Shown: positions 27,939 through 37,059, numbered from the stretch's first letter. The stretch: 55,248 nt of DNA from Clostridia bacterium (GCA_022796855.1 JAAWJM010000010.1:1-55248), one strand, 5' to 3'. Translations and numbers: made by a program. Notes: a model not told the origin generated them from the letters alone.

Positions 27939-28598
27939 ATGGAAAAAATAAAGAACCCAAAAATAATTTATTTAATAGCAGTGATGATCATTCTAGTAGG
28001 AATGATTGTTACAGGTATATGGAAAACGAATTTCTCCTTAGACTATAAAGAGCATACAAGAATTGATGTATATCTTGGAAAAGATTACAATTTAGAAGAT
28101 ATGAAGCAAATTGCAAAAGAAGTATTTTCAAAAGAAAAAATTCGTTACAAAGAAATTGAAACATTTCATGATTCCTTGAGTGTTCATGTAAGTTCGTTAA
28201 CAGAGGAGCAATTAGGTACTTTTAAAGAAAAAGTAAAAGAAAAGTATGAATTAGAAGAAACCGATAATAGTATTGTAACAACAACCATACCACATTATCG
28301 TATACGTGATATGGTAAAACCATACATTATTCCAATAATCATTGCAACGATTCTTATTTTCGTATATGTAGGAATTCGATACTTAAATTTAGGCGTGTAT
28401 AAAGTAATTGGAGTATTGTTACTTCGAATCGTTGTATCAGAAGCAGTACTTGCAAGTATAATAGAAATAGCAAGAATTCCAGTAGGAATTTATACTATGC
28501 CAGTAGGAATATTCGTATATATGCTAGTAACCGTTCTTACCGTAGTAGGATATGAAAAACAAATATCTAAGAAAAAGGAAGAAGAAAAGAAAAAATAG
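27939..28598 (+). CDS. secF: Reduced SecF-like subunit
   Basis: A 219-residue protein starting 16 bases after secD. It has an N-terminal helix (residues 8-27), a small extracytoplasmic domain and about four further helices (from ~125), ending in a Lys/Glu-rich tail. Position and topology identify SecF, but it is far shorter than usual (about 290-310), and the usual GIDFxGG motif is replaced by NFSLDYKEHTRIDVYLG. No frameshift explains this. It is a divergent SecF or a partner that has lost its catalytic bundle features. Confidence 0.7.
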   Translation: MEKIKNPKIIYLIAVMIILVGMIVTGIWKTNFSLDYKEHTRIDVYLGKDYNLEDMKQIAKEVFSKEKIRYKEIETFHDSLSVHVSSLTEEQLGTFKEKVKEKYELEETDNSIVTTTIPHYRIRDMVKPYIIPIIIATILIFVYVGIRYLNLGVYKVIGVLLLRIVVSEAVLASIIEIARIPVGIYTMPVGIFVYMLVTVLTVVGYEKQISKKKEEEKKK

Positions 28599-28601
28599 AA
28601 A

Positions 28602-28645
28602 AAGAAAAGAGATAAACAAAATGTCATGTTTATCTCTTTTCTTAA
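28602..28645 (+). terminator. Terminator after secDF
   Basis: GAAAAGAGATAAACA / TGTTTATCTCTTTTC stem, 15 base pairs. Confidence 0.85.
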
Positions 28646-28713
28646 CGAATAGTTATTATATGAAAGTGGCAAAGCCACTAATACGGGTCATTTATATACG
28701 GAAACAATTTTTT

Positions 28714-29124
28714 CTAAAATAATTGTTGGATTTTTTTTCGAGATTCTTGTTCTAAATGATAAACTGTTTTTAAATCTTCTCTTAGTTCATTAATATCTTT
28801 TCTAAGAGAAAGAATTAAGTTGTGGTTTCTCTCAATTGCTTGATAATTCCTAAAGATTTTAACATCAAGTTTACTATAAGTATCGTCAATCTTAGCATCA
28901 AGTTTTTGGTAATTATCGTCAACTTTAGTTTCAAGATTATCGATCTTAGCATTAAGTTTTGCTTCAAGATTATCAATCTTAGCATTAAGTTTTGCTTCAA
29001 GGTTATTAATTTTGGTGTCAAGTTTTTGATAGTTGTCATCAATTTTTTTTGCTAATGTTGTTGTGGTCTGGTTAATTTGTTTTAACATAGTTACCACATA
29101 AGCCATATTTTCTCCTTTTTCCAT
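28714..29124 (-). CDS. Hendecad coiled-coil protein
   Basis: A 136-residue, wholly helical protein. Its centre is built of 11-residue units, for example NLEAKLNAKID repeated exactly, with related units KLDAKIDDTYS and KVDDNYQ. Isoleucine, leucine and tyrosine recur with 11-residue (hendecad) spacing, indicating a right-handed or straight coiled coil. No signal peptide or membrane helix. Two starts are possible; 29124 is preferred because AAAGGAGGTGAAACCCA precedes it on the minus strand, the alternative being the internal ATG of MAYVV. Relatives resemble phage tail-fibre or DUF-type coiled coils; no function is assigned. It lies directly upstream of and divergent from the CRISPR locus. Confidence 0.75.
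   Translation of the reverse strand: MEKGENMAYVVTMLKQINQTTTTLAKKIDDNYQKLDTKINNLEAKLNAKIDNLEAKLNAKIDNLETKVDDNYQKLDAKIDDTYSKLDVKIFRNYQAIERNHNLILSLRKDINELREDLKTVYHLEQESRKKIQQLF
28909..29013 (-). repeat. 33-bp tandem repeat coding for the hendecads
   Basis: Units such as ATCTTAGCATTAAGTTTTGC (plus strand) recur with a 33-base period, two of them identical apart from single bases, and encode 11-residue units. Confidence 0.7.
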
Positions 29125-29260
29125 TGGGTTTCACCTCCTTTTTTTTAAAATAGTTCAAACTCCCAATGGCAATGACCAAGAAAGATAGTATCATAGATAT
29201 AAATAAATGTCAAACAATATTTACAAAAAGACAGTAGTATGAAAAAATTGTAAAATTCTA

Positions 29261-29289
29261 TTGACAAAGTTCGAAAAATGAGGTAATAT
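29261..29289 (+). promoter_or_regulatory. Promoter of tracrRNA
   Basis: TTGACA (29261-29266), 17-base spacer, TAATAT (29284-29289), so transcription would start at about 29296, just before the anti-repeat. Confidence 0.55.
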
Positions 29290-29295
29290 ATAATT

Positions 29296-29392
29296 TATAT
29301 TATATCATATCAAAACTTAGTAGGTTACTATAATAAACTACAAGTGCGAAGTTCGCCCCGTACAGTAATGTATGGGGTATCTTCTTATCTAA
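29296..29392 (+). ncRNA. tracrRNA of the type II-C system
   Basis: 29299-29333 matches the plus-strand CRISPR repeat with a few changes (ATATCATATCAAAACTTAG then TAGG-TTACTATAAT instead of AAGGGAACTATAAC), so it can pair with processed crRNA as the anti-repeat. It is followed by a nexus-like small stem (AACT...AGTT) and a CCCCGTAC / GTATGGGG hairpin (29355-29379), then T-rich sequence. This is the order anti-repeat, nexus, terminal hairpin seen in Campylobacter-like II-C tracrRNAs. Ends are approximate. Confidence 0.8.
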
Positions 29393-29404
29393 ATATACTA
29401 GCTT

Positions 29405-29433
29405 TTGACAAAATTTACATAATGTGATAGAAT
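29405..29433 (+). promoter_or_regulatory. Promoter of cas9-cas1-cas2
   Basis: TTGACA (29405-29410), 17-base spacer, TAGAAT (29428-29433); RBS AGGGAGG precedes the cas9 ATG. Confidence 0.75.
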
Positions 29434-29467
29434 TGTGGATGTAAAACGGGAATAGGGAGGTAAAAAG

Positions 29468-32400
29468 ATGAATTATACGATTGGCTTGGATATTGGAATA
29501 GCATCAATTGGGTGGGCAGTTATCAATAATGATAAAAGTAGAATTGAAGATTTGGGAGTAAGAGTATTTAAAAAAGCAGAAGAGGCAGATGGAAAAGCTC
29601 TTAATTTAGCAAGAAGAGAAGCAAGAGGAACCAGAAGAAGATTAAGAAGGCGAAAAATTCGAATGCAAAAGGTAAAGGAGTTATTAATAGAATATCAGCT
29701 AGTTTCGAACAAGGAATTAGAAGAGTTGTATGTAATAACAAATACAACCAAAGAAGTATGGGAATTAAGAGCTCTTGCATTAGATACTTTGCTAGATAGA
29801 AAAGAATTAGCAAGAATTTTAACGAACATGGCAAAAAGAAGAGGATATCAGTCAAACCGAAAAACAGATGAAGAGGATGTTGAGGTAGGAAGATTAAGTA
29901 AAGGGACAATCGAAAACAAACGAATTTTAGAACAAAAGGGTTACCGAACCATAGGTGAAATGTTTTATCGAGATGAAAAATTTTATTATAATAAGAGAAA
30001 TAAAGCAGGAGAGTATAATAATACTGTTTTAAGAAGTATGTTAGTAGAGGAAATTCACATATTATTTGAAGAACAAAGAAAAAAAGGGAGTCAATTTGCC
30101 AGTAAAGAATTTGAAGAAGAGTATATAAATACGATTACATATCAAAAAGATTTTTTAACACCAGAATTATTGGAAAAAATGCTTGGAACATGTACTTTTG
30201 AAAAAGATGAACATAGAGCTCCGAAAAATAGTTATACATTTGAAAGATTTATGTTATTACAAAAAATAAATCATTTAAAGATTGATTTAAATGGAGAGAA
30301 AATGATACTTTCACAGCAACAAAGAGAAGAATTAGCAAATTTAGCTTATGAACAAGCAGAAATAAAATATTCCCAAATTAGAAAAAAATTGAATTTGCCA
30401 AAAGAGGCCAAATTTGTAGATTTAAACTATCATATAAGAAAAAAGAAACAAGAAGAATTATTAGAGCAAGATATTGTAAAACAAGTTGAAAATACAAAAT
30501 TTGTAAGATTAGAAGGATGGCACAAAATCCGATTAGCATTAAAAGCAAACGGAAGTGAAGAAGAATTTGATAAAGTACGACAAAATCCACAAATTCAAGA
30601 TATTATTGCGGATGCCTTAGTAAGAAATAAAACAGATGAAACCATAAGAGACTATTTACAAGAAAGAAAAATAGAGCCTCAAATAATAGAAGCTGTTTTA
30701 AATATTAATTTTACAAAATTCGGACATTTATCATATAAAGCAATGAAAAAAATAAATCCAGAGTTAGAAAAAGGTTTTACTTATGATAAAGCATGTGAAA
30801 ACATAGGTTATGAGTTTAAAGGAAGCAAAAATGATTTACAATATAAATTACCACCAGTGTCTAATCTAGAAAATAATGTATTCAATCCAGTTGTATTAAG
30901 AGCCATATCACAAACAAGAAAAGTAATAAATGCCATTATCGATAAATATGGTTCTCCAATGGCAATCTACATTGAAACAGCAAGGGAATTATCCAAATCC
31001 TATGACCAGAGAAAAGCAATTGAAGCAAAGCAAAAGGACAATTATAAAGATAATGAAAAAATAAAAGAATATATTAGAGAAAATTTTCATTTTGAACCAA
31101 AGCCGTTTGACCTTGTAAAAATGAAATTATGGAGAGAACAAAATGGAAAATGTGCCTATTCCTTAAAAGCGATTCCAGTAGAAAGATTATACGAAGAAAA
31201 CTATGTACAAGTAGACCATATTATACCATTTTCAAGATGCTTTAATGATCGTTATGAGAACAAAGTATTAGTATTAACAGATGAAAATCAAAGAAAAAAG
31301 GAAAGAACACCATATGAATATTTTGGAGAAGATAAAACTAGATGGCATATGTTTGAAGAATTTGTGAATATAACATACCAATTTAATCCACAAAAGAAAC
31401 AAAACTTATTAATTAAAAAACTAAATGAAGAAAAATCGAAGGAATGGATACAAAGGAATATAACAGATACGCAATATATAGCAAAATTTATGTATCAGTA
31501 TATTACTAATAATCTAAAATTTGCAAGTAGCAACCTAAAAAGAACGGTATATAACATAAATGGACAAGCTACCGCGATATTAAGGCATTATTGGGGATTA
31601 AAAAAGGACAGAGAAGAATCGGATAAACACCATGCACAAGATGCAGTTATTGTTGCTTGTGCAACCAATCAAAATATAAAAAAAGTATCGGATTATAGTA
31701 AAAATAGAGTACTATATCTTAACCATGAAAGGTTTGATGAAACAACAAAAGAATTTGTAGATGTGAAATATAATGAAGAAATTACAATAAAAGAACCATG
31801 GCCTAAATTTAGAGAAGAAGTGGAAGCTAGAATGGAAGATTACGATAATCATGGAGAACTATATGCTTTAAAGCATGGACAATTTAGAAACTACGATGAT
31901 ATTGATCTTTCTACGATAAAGCCAATTTTTGTTTCAAGAATGCCAGAAAGAAAAATAACAGGAAGAGCACATAAAGATACGATGCGTTCTAGAAAGTTTT
32001 TAGATAAAGGGTATCGATTTACAGTTGTAAAAAAGACGCTAAAAAGTATAACCAAACAAGAAATAGAGGAAATTATCCATAACAAAGAATTCGAGGTATT
32101 GTATGCAAGTGACAAAGCGATGTATGATGACATATATGAAAAAATGAAACAAGCTGATTTTAAAGCTGAGAAGGCGTTTTGTGATGAATATAGAAAATTT
32201 AGCAAAAAAGGAAATAGTCCAATAGTAAGAAGCATTAAAGTGCCATCCATAGGAAATGCAGGTGTAAGATTAAGAAATGGTTCAATTGCAGAGAACGCAA
32301 GTATGGTAAGAGTTGATGTGTTTGAAAACAAGGATAAATATTATTTAGTACCTATTTATGTATCAGATTTTGTAAAAGAAAAATTACCTAACAAGGCGAT

Positions 32401-32692
32401 TGTGGGAAATAAGGACGAAAAAGAATGGATTGAAATGGGAGAAGAATACAAATTTAAATTTAGTTTATATCCTAATGATTTGGTAAAAATTAAAAAGAAA
32501 AATGAAAAGGAATTTTTTGCCTACTATACAAGCACACATAGAGGAACAGGAAATATTAATACATTGGCAGTAAATGGAGAGAAAAAAATAGAGGGAATTG
32601 GTATTAGAAATTTAGAGATCTTTGAAAAGTATCAAGTAGATGTGTTAGGAAATATTAGCAAAATTAGAAAAGAAAAAAGGGAAGGAGTTTAA
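29468..32692 (+). CDS. cas9: CRISPR-associated endonuclease Cas9, type II-C
   Basis: A compact 1074-residue Cas9. RuvC-I is GLDIGIASIGWAV (Asp8), followed by the arginine-rich bridge helix (about 48-72), REC lobe, RuvC-II IYIETARELS (about 499), HNH VDHIIPFSRCFNDRYENKV (His near 582) and RuvC-III HHAQDAVIVA (about 722-731), then the PAM-interacting C-terminus. All catalytic residues are present and the frame is intact with no CGG codon. No csn2 or cas4 follows, which with the size indicates II-C. It cuts DNA guided by the crRNA-tracrRNA duplex; the PAM cannot be read from this sequence. Confidence 0.97.
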   Translation: MNYTIGLDIGIASIGWAVINNDKSRIEDLGVRVFKKAEEADGKALNLARREARGTRRRLRRRKIRMQKVKELLIEYQLVSNKELEELYVITNTTKEVWELRALALDTLLDRKELARILTNMAKRRGYQSNRKTDEEDVEVGRLSKGTIENKRILEQKGYRTIGEMFYRDEKFYYNKRNKAGEYNNTVLRSMLVEEIHILFEEQRKKGSQFASKEFEEEYINTITYQKDFLTPELLEKMLGTCTFEKDEHRAPKNSYTFERFMLLQKINHLKIDLNGEKMILSQQQREELANLAYEQAEIKYSQIRKKLNLPKEAKFVDLNYHIRKKKQEELLEQDIVKQVENTKFVRLEGWHKIRLALKANGSEEEFDKVRQNPQIQDIIADALVRNKTDETIRDYLQERKIEPQIIEAVLNINFTKFGHLSYKAMKKINPELEKGFTYDKACENIGYEFKGSKNDLQYKLPPVSNLENNVFNPVVLRAISQTRKVINAIIDKYGSPMAIYIETARELSKSYDQRKAIEAKQKDNYKDNEKIKEYIRENFHFEPKPFDLVKMKLWREQNGKCAYSLKAIPVERLYEENYVQVDHIIPFSRCFNDRYENKVLVLTDENQRKKERTPYEYFGEDKTRWHMFEEFVNITYQFNPQKKQNLLIKKLNEEKSKEWIQRNITDTQYIAKFMYQYITNNLKFASSNLKRTVYNINGQATAILRHYWGLKKDREESDKHHAQDAVIVACATNQNIKKVSDYSKNRVLYLNHERFDETTKEFVDVKYNEEITIKEPWPKFREEVEARMEDYDNHGELYALKHGQFRNYDDIDLSTIKPIFVSRMPERKITGRAHKDTMRSRKFLDKGYRFTVVKKTLKSITKQEIEEIIHNKEFEVLYASDKAMYDDIYEKMKQADFKAEKAFCDEYRKFSKKGNSPIVRSIKVPSIGNAGVRLRNGSIAENASMVRVDVFENKDKYYLVPIYVSDFVKEKLPNKAIVGNKDEKEWIEMGEEYKFKFSLYPNDLVKIKKKNEKEFFAYYTSTHRGTGNINTLAVNGEKKIEGIGIRNLEIFEKYQVDVLGNISKIRKEKREGV

Positions 32693-32696
32693 GTAA

Positions 32697-33600
32697 ATGG
32701 GTTGGAGAAGTGTTATGATTACACGGACCGACAAAATTGTCTGTAAAAAACAGGCAACTTCAAATTACGCAAGAGGAAGAATGGAGTATACCATTAGAAG
32801 ATATTTCGTCTATAGTATTGGAGACTCCACAGATTAACTTATCAGCCAAAACTATTAGTCTTATGGCAGAAAACCAAATTATCATGTATAGTTGTGATGA
32901 GAAACATTTACCAAATGGAATATTTGTACCATTTGCATGTCATAGCCGAGAATTAAGAGCAGTAAAGCAACAATTAAATAGCACGGAGAGTTTTAATAAA
33001 AGGTGTTGGCAGCAAATTATTATAAGAAAGATATTAAATCAAATGAAAGTATTGAAATTTTGTGGAAAAGACGTAATGGGAGAATATCTAGAAAATGTAT
33101 CACAAAAGGTAAATTCAGGGGATACTCAGAATAAGGAAGCCATTGCAGCAAAAGCATATTTTGCATCTTTGTTTGGGAAAAAATTTAGTAGAGAAAATGA
33201 GAATATATATAATACTGCTTTAAATTATGGTTATGCAATTATAAGAGGAGCAATTGCTAGAACGATTGTATCCTATGGATATATTCCTTCTATAGGGATT
33301 CATCACAAAAGCGAATTAAATAATTATAATTTAGTAGATGATTTTATAGAACCATTTAGACCTATTGTTGATTTGTGGGTGAAGCAAAATGTGAAGGACG
33401 AAACAGAATTTAATAAATATGTAAGAGCACAATTAGTAAATCTTCTAAATATGGATGTAAAAATACAAGGCAAGTTACAGTCAGTGAATAATGCAATTAA
33501 TATTATGATTGCTTCCTATACTACTGCACTAAATCAAAATGATTATAAAAAATTGGAATTACCAGAAATATTAGAATTAAAAGTTCATGAATATGAGTAA
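32697..33600 (+). CDS. cas1: CRISPR integrase Cas1, with a CGGA site at codon 10
   Basis: ATG 32697, four bases after the cas9 stop with GGGAAGGAG upstream, opens MGWRSVMIT. The in-frame CGGA at 32724-32727, read as Gly, gives MITGPTKLSVKNRQLQI, the expected type II Cas1 start; the remaining frame then runs to 33600. The product is about 300 residues. Catalytic landmarks are NKEAIAAKAYF (Glu), IGIHHKSELNNYNLVDDFIEPFRP (His and acidic residues). Length 904 = 3n+1. A later start inside the second frame (32737) would lose the conserved first beta strand and has no ribosome site. Integrates new spacers with Cas2. Confidence 0.92.
32724..32727 (+). other. CGGA +1 recoding site 9 (cas1)
   Basis: Context ATG ATT ACA C GGA CCG ACA. 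It lies only nine codons into cas1. Confidence 0.85.
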
Positions 33601-33916
33601 TCGATTTATGAGAATTATAGTATTTTTTGATTTACCAGTAGTAAAGAAAAAAGAACGAAAAATGTATGCTCAATTTAGGAGATTTTTATTAAATGATGGA
33701 TATGATATGGTTCAATATTCAGTATATTCACGATTATGTAACGGTAATGATATGACAAGCAAACATCTAAAAAGATTAAATAATAGTCTACCAGAAAAAG
33801 GTTCAGTACGTTGTTTAACAATTACAGAAAAACAATATGAAGAGATGAAATTTTTAGTAGGAAAACCGTCGGTAAAAGAAAGAAAAGTAAATACAAATCA
33901 ATTAAGTTTATTTTAA
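33587..33916 (+). CDS. cas2: CRISPR-associated Cas2
   Basis: A 109-residue Cas2 (MRIIVFFDLPVVKKKERKMYAQFRRFLLNDGYDMVQYSVYSR...). The ferredoxin-like fold and the Asp after beta-1 (FFDLP) are visible. It overlaps the cas1 end by 14 bases at ATG 33587; ATG 33593 is an alternative start. No clear ribosome site, so translational coupling to cas1 is likely. It forms the spacer-integration complex with Cas1. Confidence 0.95.
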   Translation: MNMSNRFMRIIVFFDLPVVKKKERKMYAQFRRFLLNDGYDMVQYSVYSRLCNGNDMTSKHLKRLNNSLPEKGSVRCLTITEKQYEEMKFLVGKPSVKERKVNTNQLSLF

Positions 33917-33920
33917 AAAC

Positions 33921-33962
33921 AAAAAAATGAAGATTAAAAGTAAAAATAATCTTCATTTTTTC
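33921..33962. terminator. Terminator between cas2 and the array
   Basis: AAAAATGAAGATTA / TAATCTTCATTTTT stem with A- and T-runs on both sides, so it can act in both directions: for cas2 and for crRNA transcripts coming from the array. Confidence 0.8.
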
Positions 33963-34012
33963 ATTCAAAAAAGTCCGAAAACAAAGAAGTAACAAGAGTT
34001 ATAGCAACACCT

Positions 34013-34838
34013 ATTATATCATATCAAAACTTAGAAGGGAACTATAACTAGTGTCAAAAAAAGGCAAAGCAAAGGAGCATTATATCATATCAAAACTTAG
34101 AAGGGAACTATAACATAATTAAAACATATATAAATATTGATATTATTATATCATATCAAAACTTAGAAGGGAACTATAACGCAAATTTTATTCCCTTTCC
34201 AATTTTTATATTATATCATATCAAAACTTAGAAGGGAACTATAACCATTCTATAAAATTTTCGTCTGGAGTCATAATTATATCATATCAAAACTTAGAAG
34301 GGAACTATAACCTTGCTCCATTTCTTATCACTTCCTTTCGATTATATCATATCAAAACTTAGAAGGGAACTATAACTTTTGCTGAAACTCTACCTTTAAT
34401 TCTCCGATTATATCATATCAAAACTTAGAAGGGAACTATAACGACTTACCTTTTATAACTACTTCTCGAACAATTATATCATATCAAAACTTAGAAGGGA
34501 ACTATAACTGTGTAGCCAGTTAATTCTCTTGTTTCTAGATTATATCATATCAAAACTTAGAAGGGAACTATAACTCTTTTAGTGGAACTGTTAATAGTAA
34601 TATAATTATATCATATCAAAACTTAGAAGGGAACTATAACAATTGTTCTCTAACATTATAATAATCATCAATTATATCATATCAAAACTTAGAAGGGAAC
34701 TATAACTCGTGGCTTTTCGTATAGGTTGGTCTTTCTATTATATCATATCAAAACTTAGAAGGGAACTATAACAGATTTTGCATAAGATTCTTCGCTTTTA
34801 GCATTATATCATATCAAAACTTAGAAAGGAACTATAAC
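34013..34838 (-). CRISPR. Type II-C CRISPR array, 13 repeats and 12 spacers
   Basis: 36-base repeats start at 34013, 34079, 34145, 34210, 34276, 34341, 34407, 34473, 34539, 34605, 34671, 34737 and 34803; spacers are 29-30 bases. Twelve repeats are identical; the last (34803) has one change (AGAAAGG for AGAAGGG). On the plus strand the unit begins ATTATATCATATC and ends GGGAACTATAAC. The anti-repeat in the tracrRNA is plus-sense, so crRNA must be minus-sense. In that sense each repeat ends with TGATATAAT, a perfect extended -10 element, so every repeat can drive its own crRNA. Confidence 0.97.
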
Positions 34839-34932
34839 ACACTAAGGCAGAGTAAATAATCTCAAATAAGTATGTATTGACTCAATTATATAGTAAATTA
34901 AGCTAATAACCAATAGTTTATGTAGAAAAATA

Positions 34933-34961
34933 TTGACTATTCTTTGGAAACTGTATATAAT
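34933..34961 (+). promoter_or_regulatory. Promoter of glyS
   Basis: TTGACT (34933-34938), 17-base spacer, TATAAT (34956-34961). It overlaps an earlier in-frame ATG, fixing the true start at 34987. Confidence 0.75.
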
Positions 34962-34986
34962 GGTAAAAATTAAAAGAGGTGTTTTT

Positions 34987-36372
34987 ATGGTAGATTCAAT
35001 GGAAAAAATCGTAAATTTATGTAAGGCAAGAGGATTTGTATATCCTGGTTCAGAAATTTATGGAGGGCTTGCAAATTCATGGGATTATGGTCCTTTAGGA
35101 GCAGAATTAAAAAAGAATATTAAAGATGCATGGTGGAAAAAATTTATTAAAACAAATCGTTATAATGTAGGAATTGATGCAGCCATTATTATGAACCCAC
35201 AAGTATGGGTAACCACAGGGCATGTAGGTGGATTTTCAGATCCATTAATTGATTGTAAAGCATGTAAAACAAGACATAGAGCCGATAAGCTAATTGAAGA
35301 ATGGGCATTCCAAAAAGGAAAAGAAATGGCAGGATTAGATGGCTGGACCAATGAGCAATTGGTGGATTATATAAAAGAAAATAATATTGTATGCCCAGCT
35401 TGCGGAAAAATGGATTTTACGGAAATACGACAATTTAATTTAATGTTTAAAAGTTATATGGGAGTAACGGAAGATGCAAAATCGGAAGTATATTTAAGAC
35501 CAGAAACTGCCCAAGGAATGTTTGTAGACTTTAAAAACGTGCTAAGAACCACAAGGAGAAAAATGCCAATGGGAATTGGTCAAATGGGACGTTCTTTCCG
35601 AAATGAAATTACACCAGGAAACTTTATTTTCCGTACCAGAGAATTTGAACAAATGGAACTAGAGTTTTTCTGCAAACCAGGAACCGACTTAGAATGGTAT
35701 GAATATTGGAAAAACTTCTGTAAAAATTGGTTGTTAAACTTAGGCATCAAAGAAGAAAACTTACGCCTTCGAGAACACTCCAAAGAAGAATTATCCTTCT
35801 ACAGTAAAGGAACCACAGACATAGAATTCTTATTCCCATTTGGATGGGGAGAACTATGGGGAATTGCCGATAGAACCGATTATGATTTATCAAGACACAT
35901 GGAGGCTTCCAAAGAAGACCTAACCTATTTAGATTTAGAAACAAACGAACGATATGTACCATATTGTATAGAACCAGCCGTTGGAGTAGACCGAATATTC
36001 CTTGCTATGCTATGTAATGCTTACGAAGAAGAAACCATAGCCGAAGGAGATACTCGAACCGTACTACATTTACACCCAGCACTTGCCCCATACAAAGTAG
36101 CAATATTACCACTATCCAAAAAACTATCCGAAAAAGCAGAAGAAGTATTTGAAAGTTTATCCGAAGATTTCATGTGTGACTATGATGAAGCAGGTTCCAT
36201 TGGAAAACGTTACCGTAGAGAAGACGAAATTGGAACACCATACTGTATTACTATCGACTTTGATACATTAGAAGATGAAAGTGTAACCATACGTGACCGT
36301 GACTCCATGGAACAAGTAAGAGTTAAAATTCCAGAACTAAAAGCGTGGATAGAAGAAAAAATAAAATTTTAG
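34987..36372 (+). CDS. glyS: Glycyl-tRNA synthetase, dimeric type
   Basis: A 461-residue class II synthetase (GlyQS type). ATG 34987 follows AAAGAGGTG. Landmarks are [27 protein letters not shown], the Cys-rich insert ([17 protein letters not shown]), motif 2 [21 protein letters not shown], motif 3 ([14 protein letters not shown]) and the C-terminal anticodon-binding domain. It charges tRNA-Gly and so would have to charge any unusual tRNA-Gly that reads CGGA. No CGG codon in the gene. No T-box is seen upstream. Confidence 0.95.
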   Translation: MVDSMEKIVNLCKARGFVYPGSEIYGGLANSWDYGPLGAELKKNIKDAWWKKFIKTNRYNVGIDAAIIMNPQVWVTTGHVGGFSDPLIDCKACKTRHRADKLIEEWAFQKGKEMAGLDGWTNEQLVDYIKENNIVCPACGKMDFTEIRQFNLMFKSYMGVTEDAKSEVYLRPETAQGMFVDFKNVLRTTRRKMPMGIGQMGRSFRNEITPGNFIFRTREFEQMELEFFCKPGTDLEWYEYWKNFCKNWLLNLGIKEENLRLREHSKEELSFYSKGTTDIEFLFPFGWGELWGIADRTDYDLSRHMEASKEDLTYLDLETNERYVPYCIEPAVGVDRIFLAMLCNAYEEETIAEGDTRTVLHLHPALAPYKVAILPLSKKLSEKAEEVFESLSEDFMCDYDEAGSIGKRYRREDEIGTPYCITIDFDTLEDESVTIRDRDSMEQVRVKIPELKAWIEEKIKF

Positions 36373-36441
36373 TCTTTATTATTTAAGAAAAATGCTGTAT
36401 AATAAGATTATAAAAATATGCAGTAGATGGAGGCAGGAAAG

Positions 36442-36705
36442 ATGACAAAATACCTTCGGCAATCGCCACGAATCTTACAAGGAAAAAAAGAAGTAAGAGG
36501 GTACATCAAAAGAGACGGAGAGGAGCGAAAGCTAAAAGAAGCACTAGAATTTTTCTGTGAGAAGTTAAAAGAAGAATCAAGTGCTGATGCAAAGGCTGAT
36601 ACGGAAGCAGAATATGATATTCCAATTGAAATAGCCAAAGCACCTGAAATTCCGTTTCGAAAAAAATTGCCTATGCATATGGAGTATGAAGTATATATAG
36701 GCTAA
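36442..36705 (+). CDS. Small protein of unknown function
   Basis: An 87-residue protein. ATG 36442 is preferred because GGAGG (36429-36433) sits eight bases before it, while the ATG at 36427 overlaps that site. It is charged, helical in the middle (KLKEALEFFCEKLKEESSADAKADTEAE), and ends MHMEYEVYIG. It contains CGG at 36457-36459 followed by C, read normally as Arg (KYLRQSP), since shifting would hit a stop after about a dozen codons. No family recognised. Confidence 0.6.
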   Translation: MTKYLRQSPRILQGKKEVRGYIKRDGEERKLKEALEFFCEKLKEESSADAKADTEAEYDIPIEIAKAPEIPFRKKLPMHMEYEVYIG

Positions 36706-36740
36706 TTAAAGAGATGCTTTCACAAGCATCTCTTTAATTA
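36706..36740. terminator. Bidirectional terminator
   Basis: TTAAAGAGATGCTT / AAGCATCTCTTTAA stem between two convergent genes. Confidence 0.85.
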
Positions 36741-36916
36741 TACAAATCATTTTCATACAAATCCTCAATATAAACATCTTTTTCTTCAAAATTATCAATA
36801 AAACTAACCTTCGCAATATTATCATGTACTTCTTGTACCCATACAGGTCTTTCATCATAATAAACATCCACTTTTTCCTTGTTATTTAACATTACATGTA
36901 ATCGCTCCAAATTCAT
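36734..36916 (-). CDS. sspH: H-type small acid-soluble spore protein
   Basis: A 60-residue protein starting at 36916, with GGGAGGT 7 bases upstream on the minus strand; the longer upstream frame lacks a site. The layout MN-x-x-R near the start, VYYDERPVWVQEVHDNIAKVSF and a short acidic end matches the SspH family, which is made in the forespore and packed in the spore core. It fits the other sporulation genes here. Moderate certainty because the family is small and variable. Confidence 0.75.
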   Translation of the reverse strand: MNLERLHVMLNNKEKVDVYYDERPVWVQEVHDNIAKVSFIDNFEEKDVYIEDLYENDLYN

Positions 36917-37059
36917 AGCTTGTACCTCCCTTAAAAAATCTTTTGTTAATGACAGTATATCCACATACTTAGCAAAATATACCAAATACTAGTTGATTTT
37001 AAAAAATCCCTATGTTACAATAAGGGTATCGAAAACAAAAGAAATGGGTAGGAGATACA

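Noticed and set aside
27939..28598. Short SecF as another frameshifted gene
   Set aside because: The frame is followed directly by a strong terminator and no CGGA occurs near the end; the protein is simply short.
28822..29055. Plus-strand reading frame opposite the hendecad gene
   Set aside because: A shadow of the 33-bp repeat; no ribosome site, low-complexity product.
34933..34986. Extended N-terminus of glycyl-tRNA synthetase
   Set aside because: The upstream in-frame codons overlap a near-consensus promoter; the ATG at 34987 has the ribosome site.
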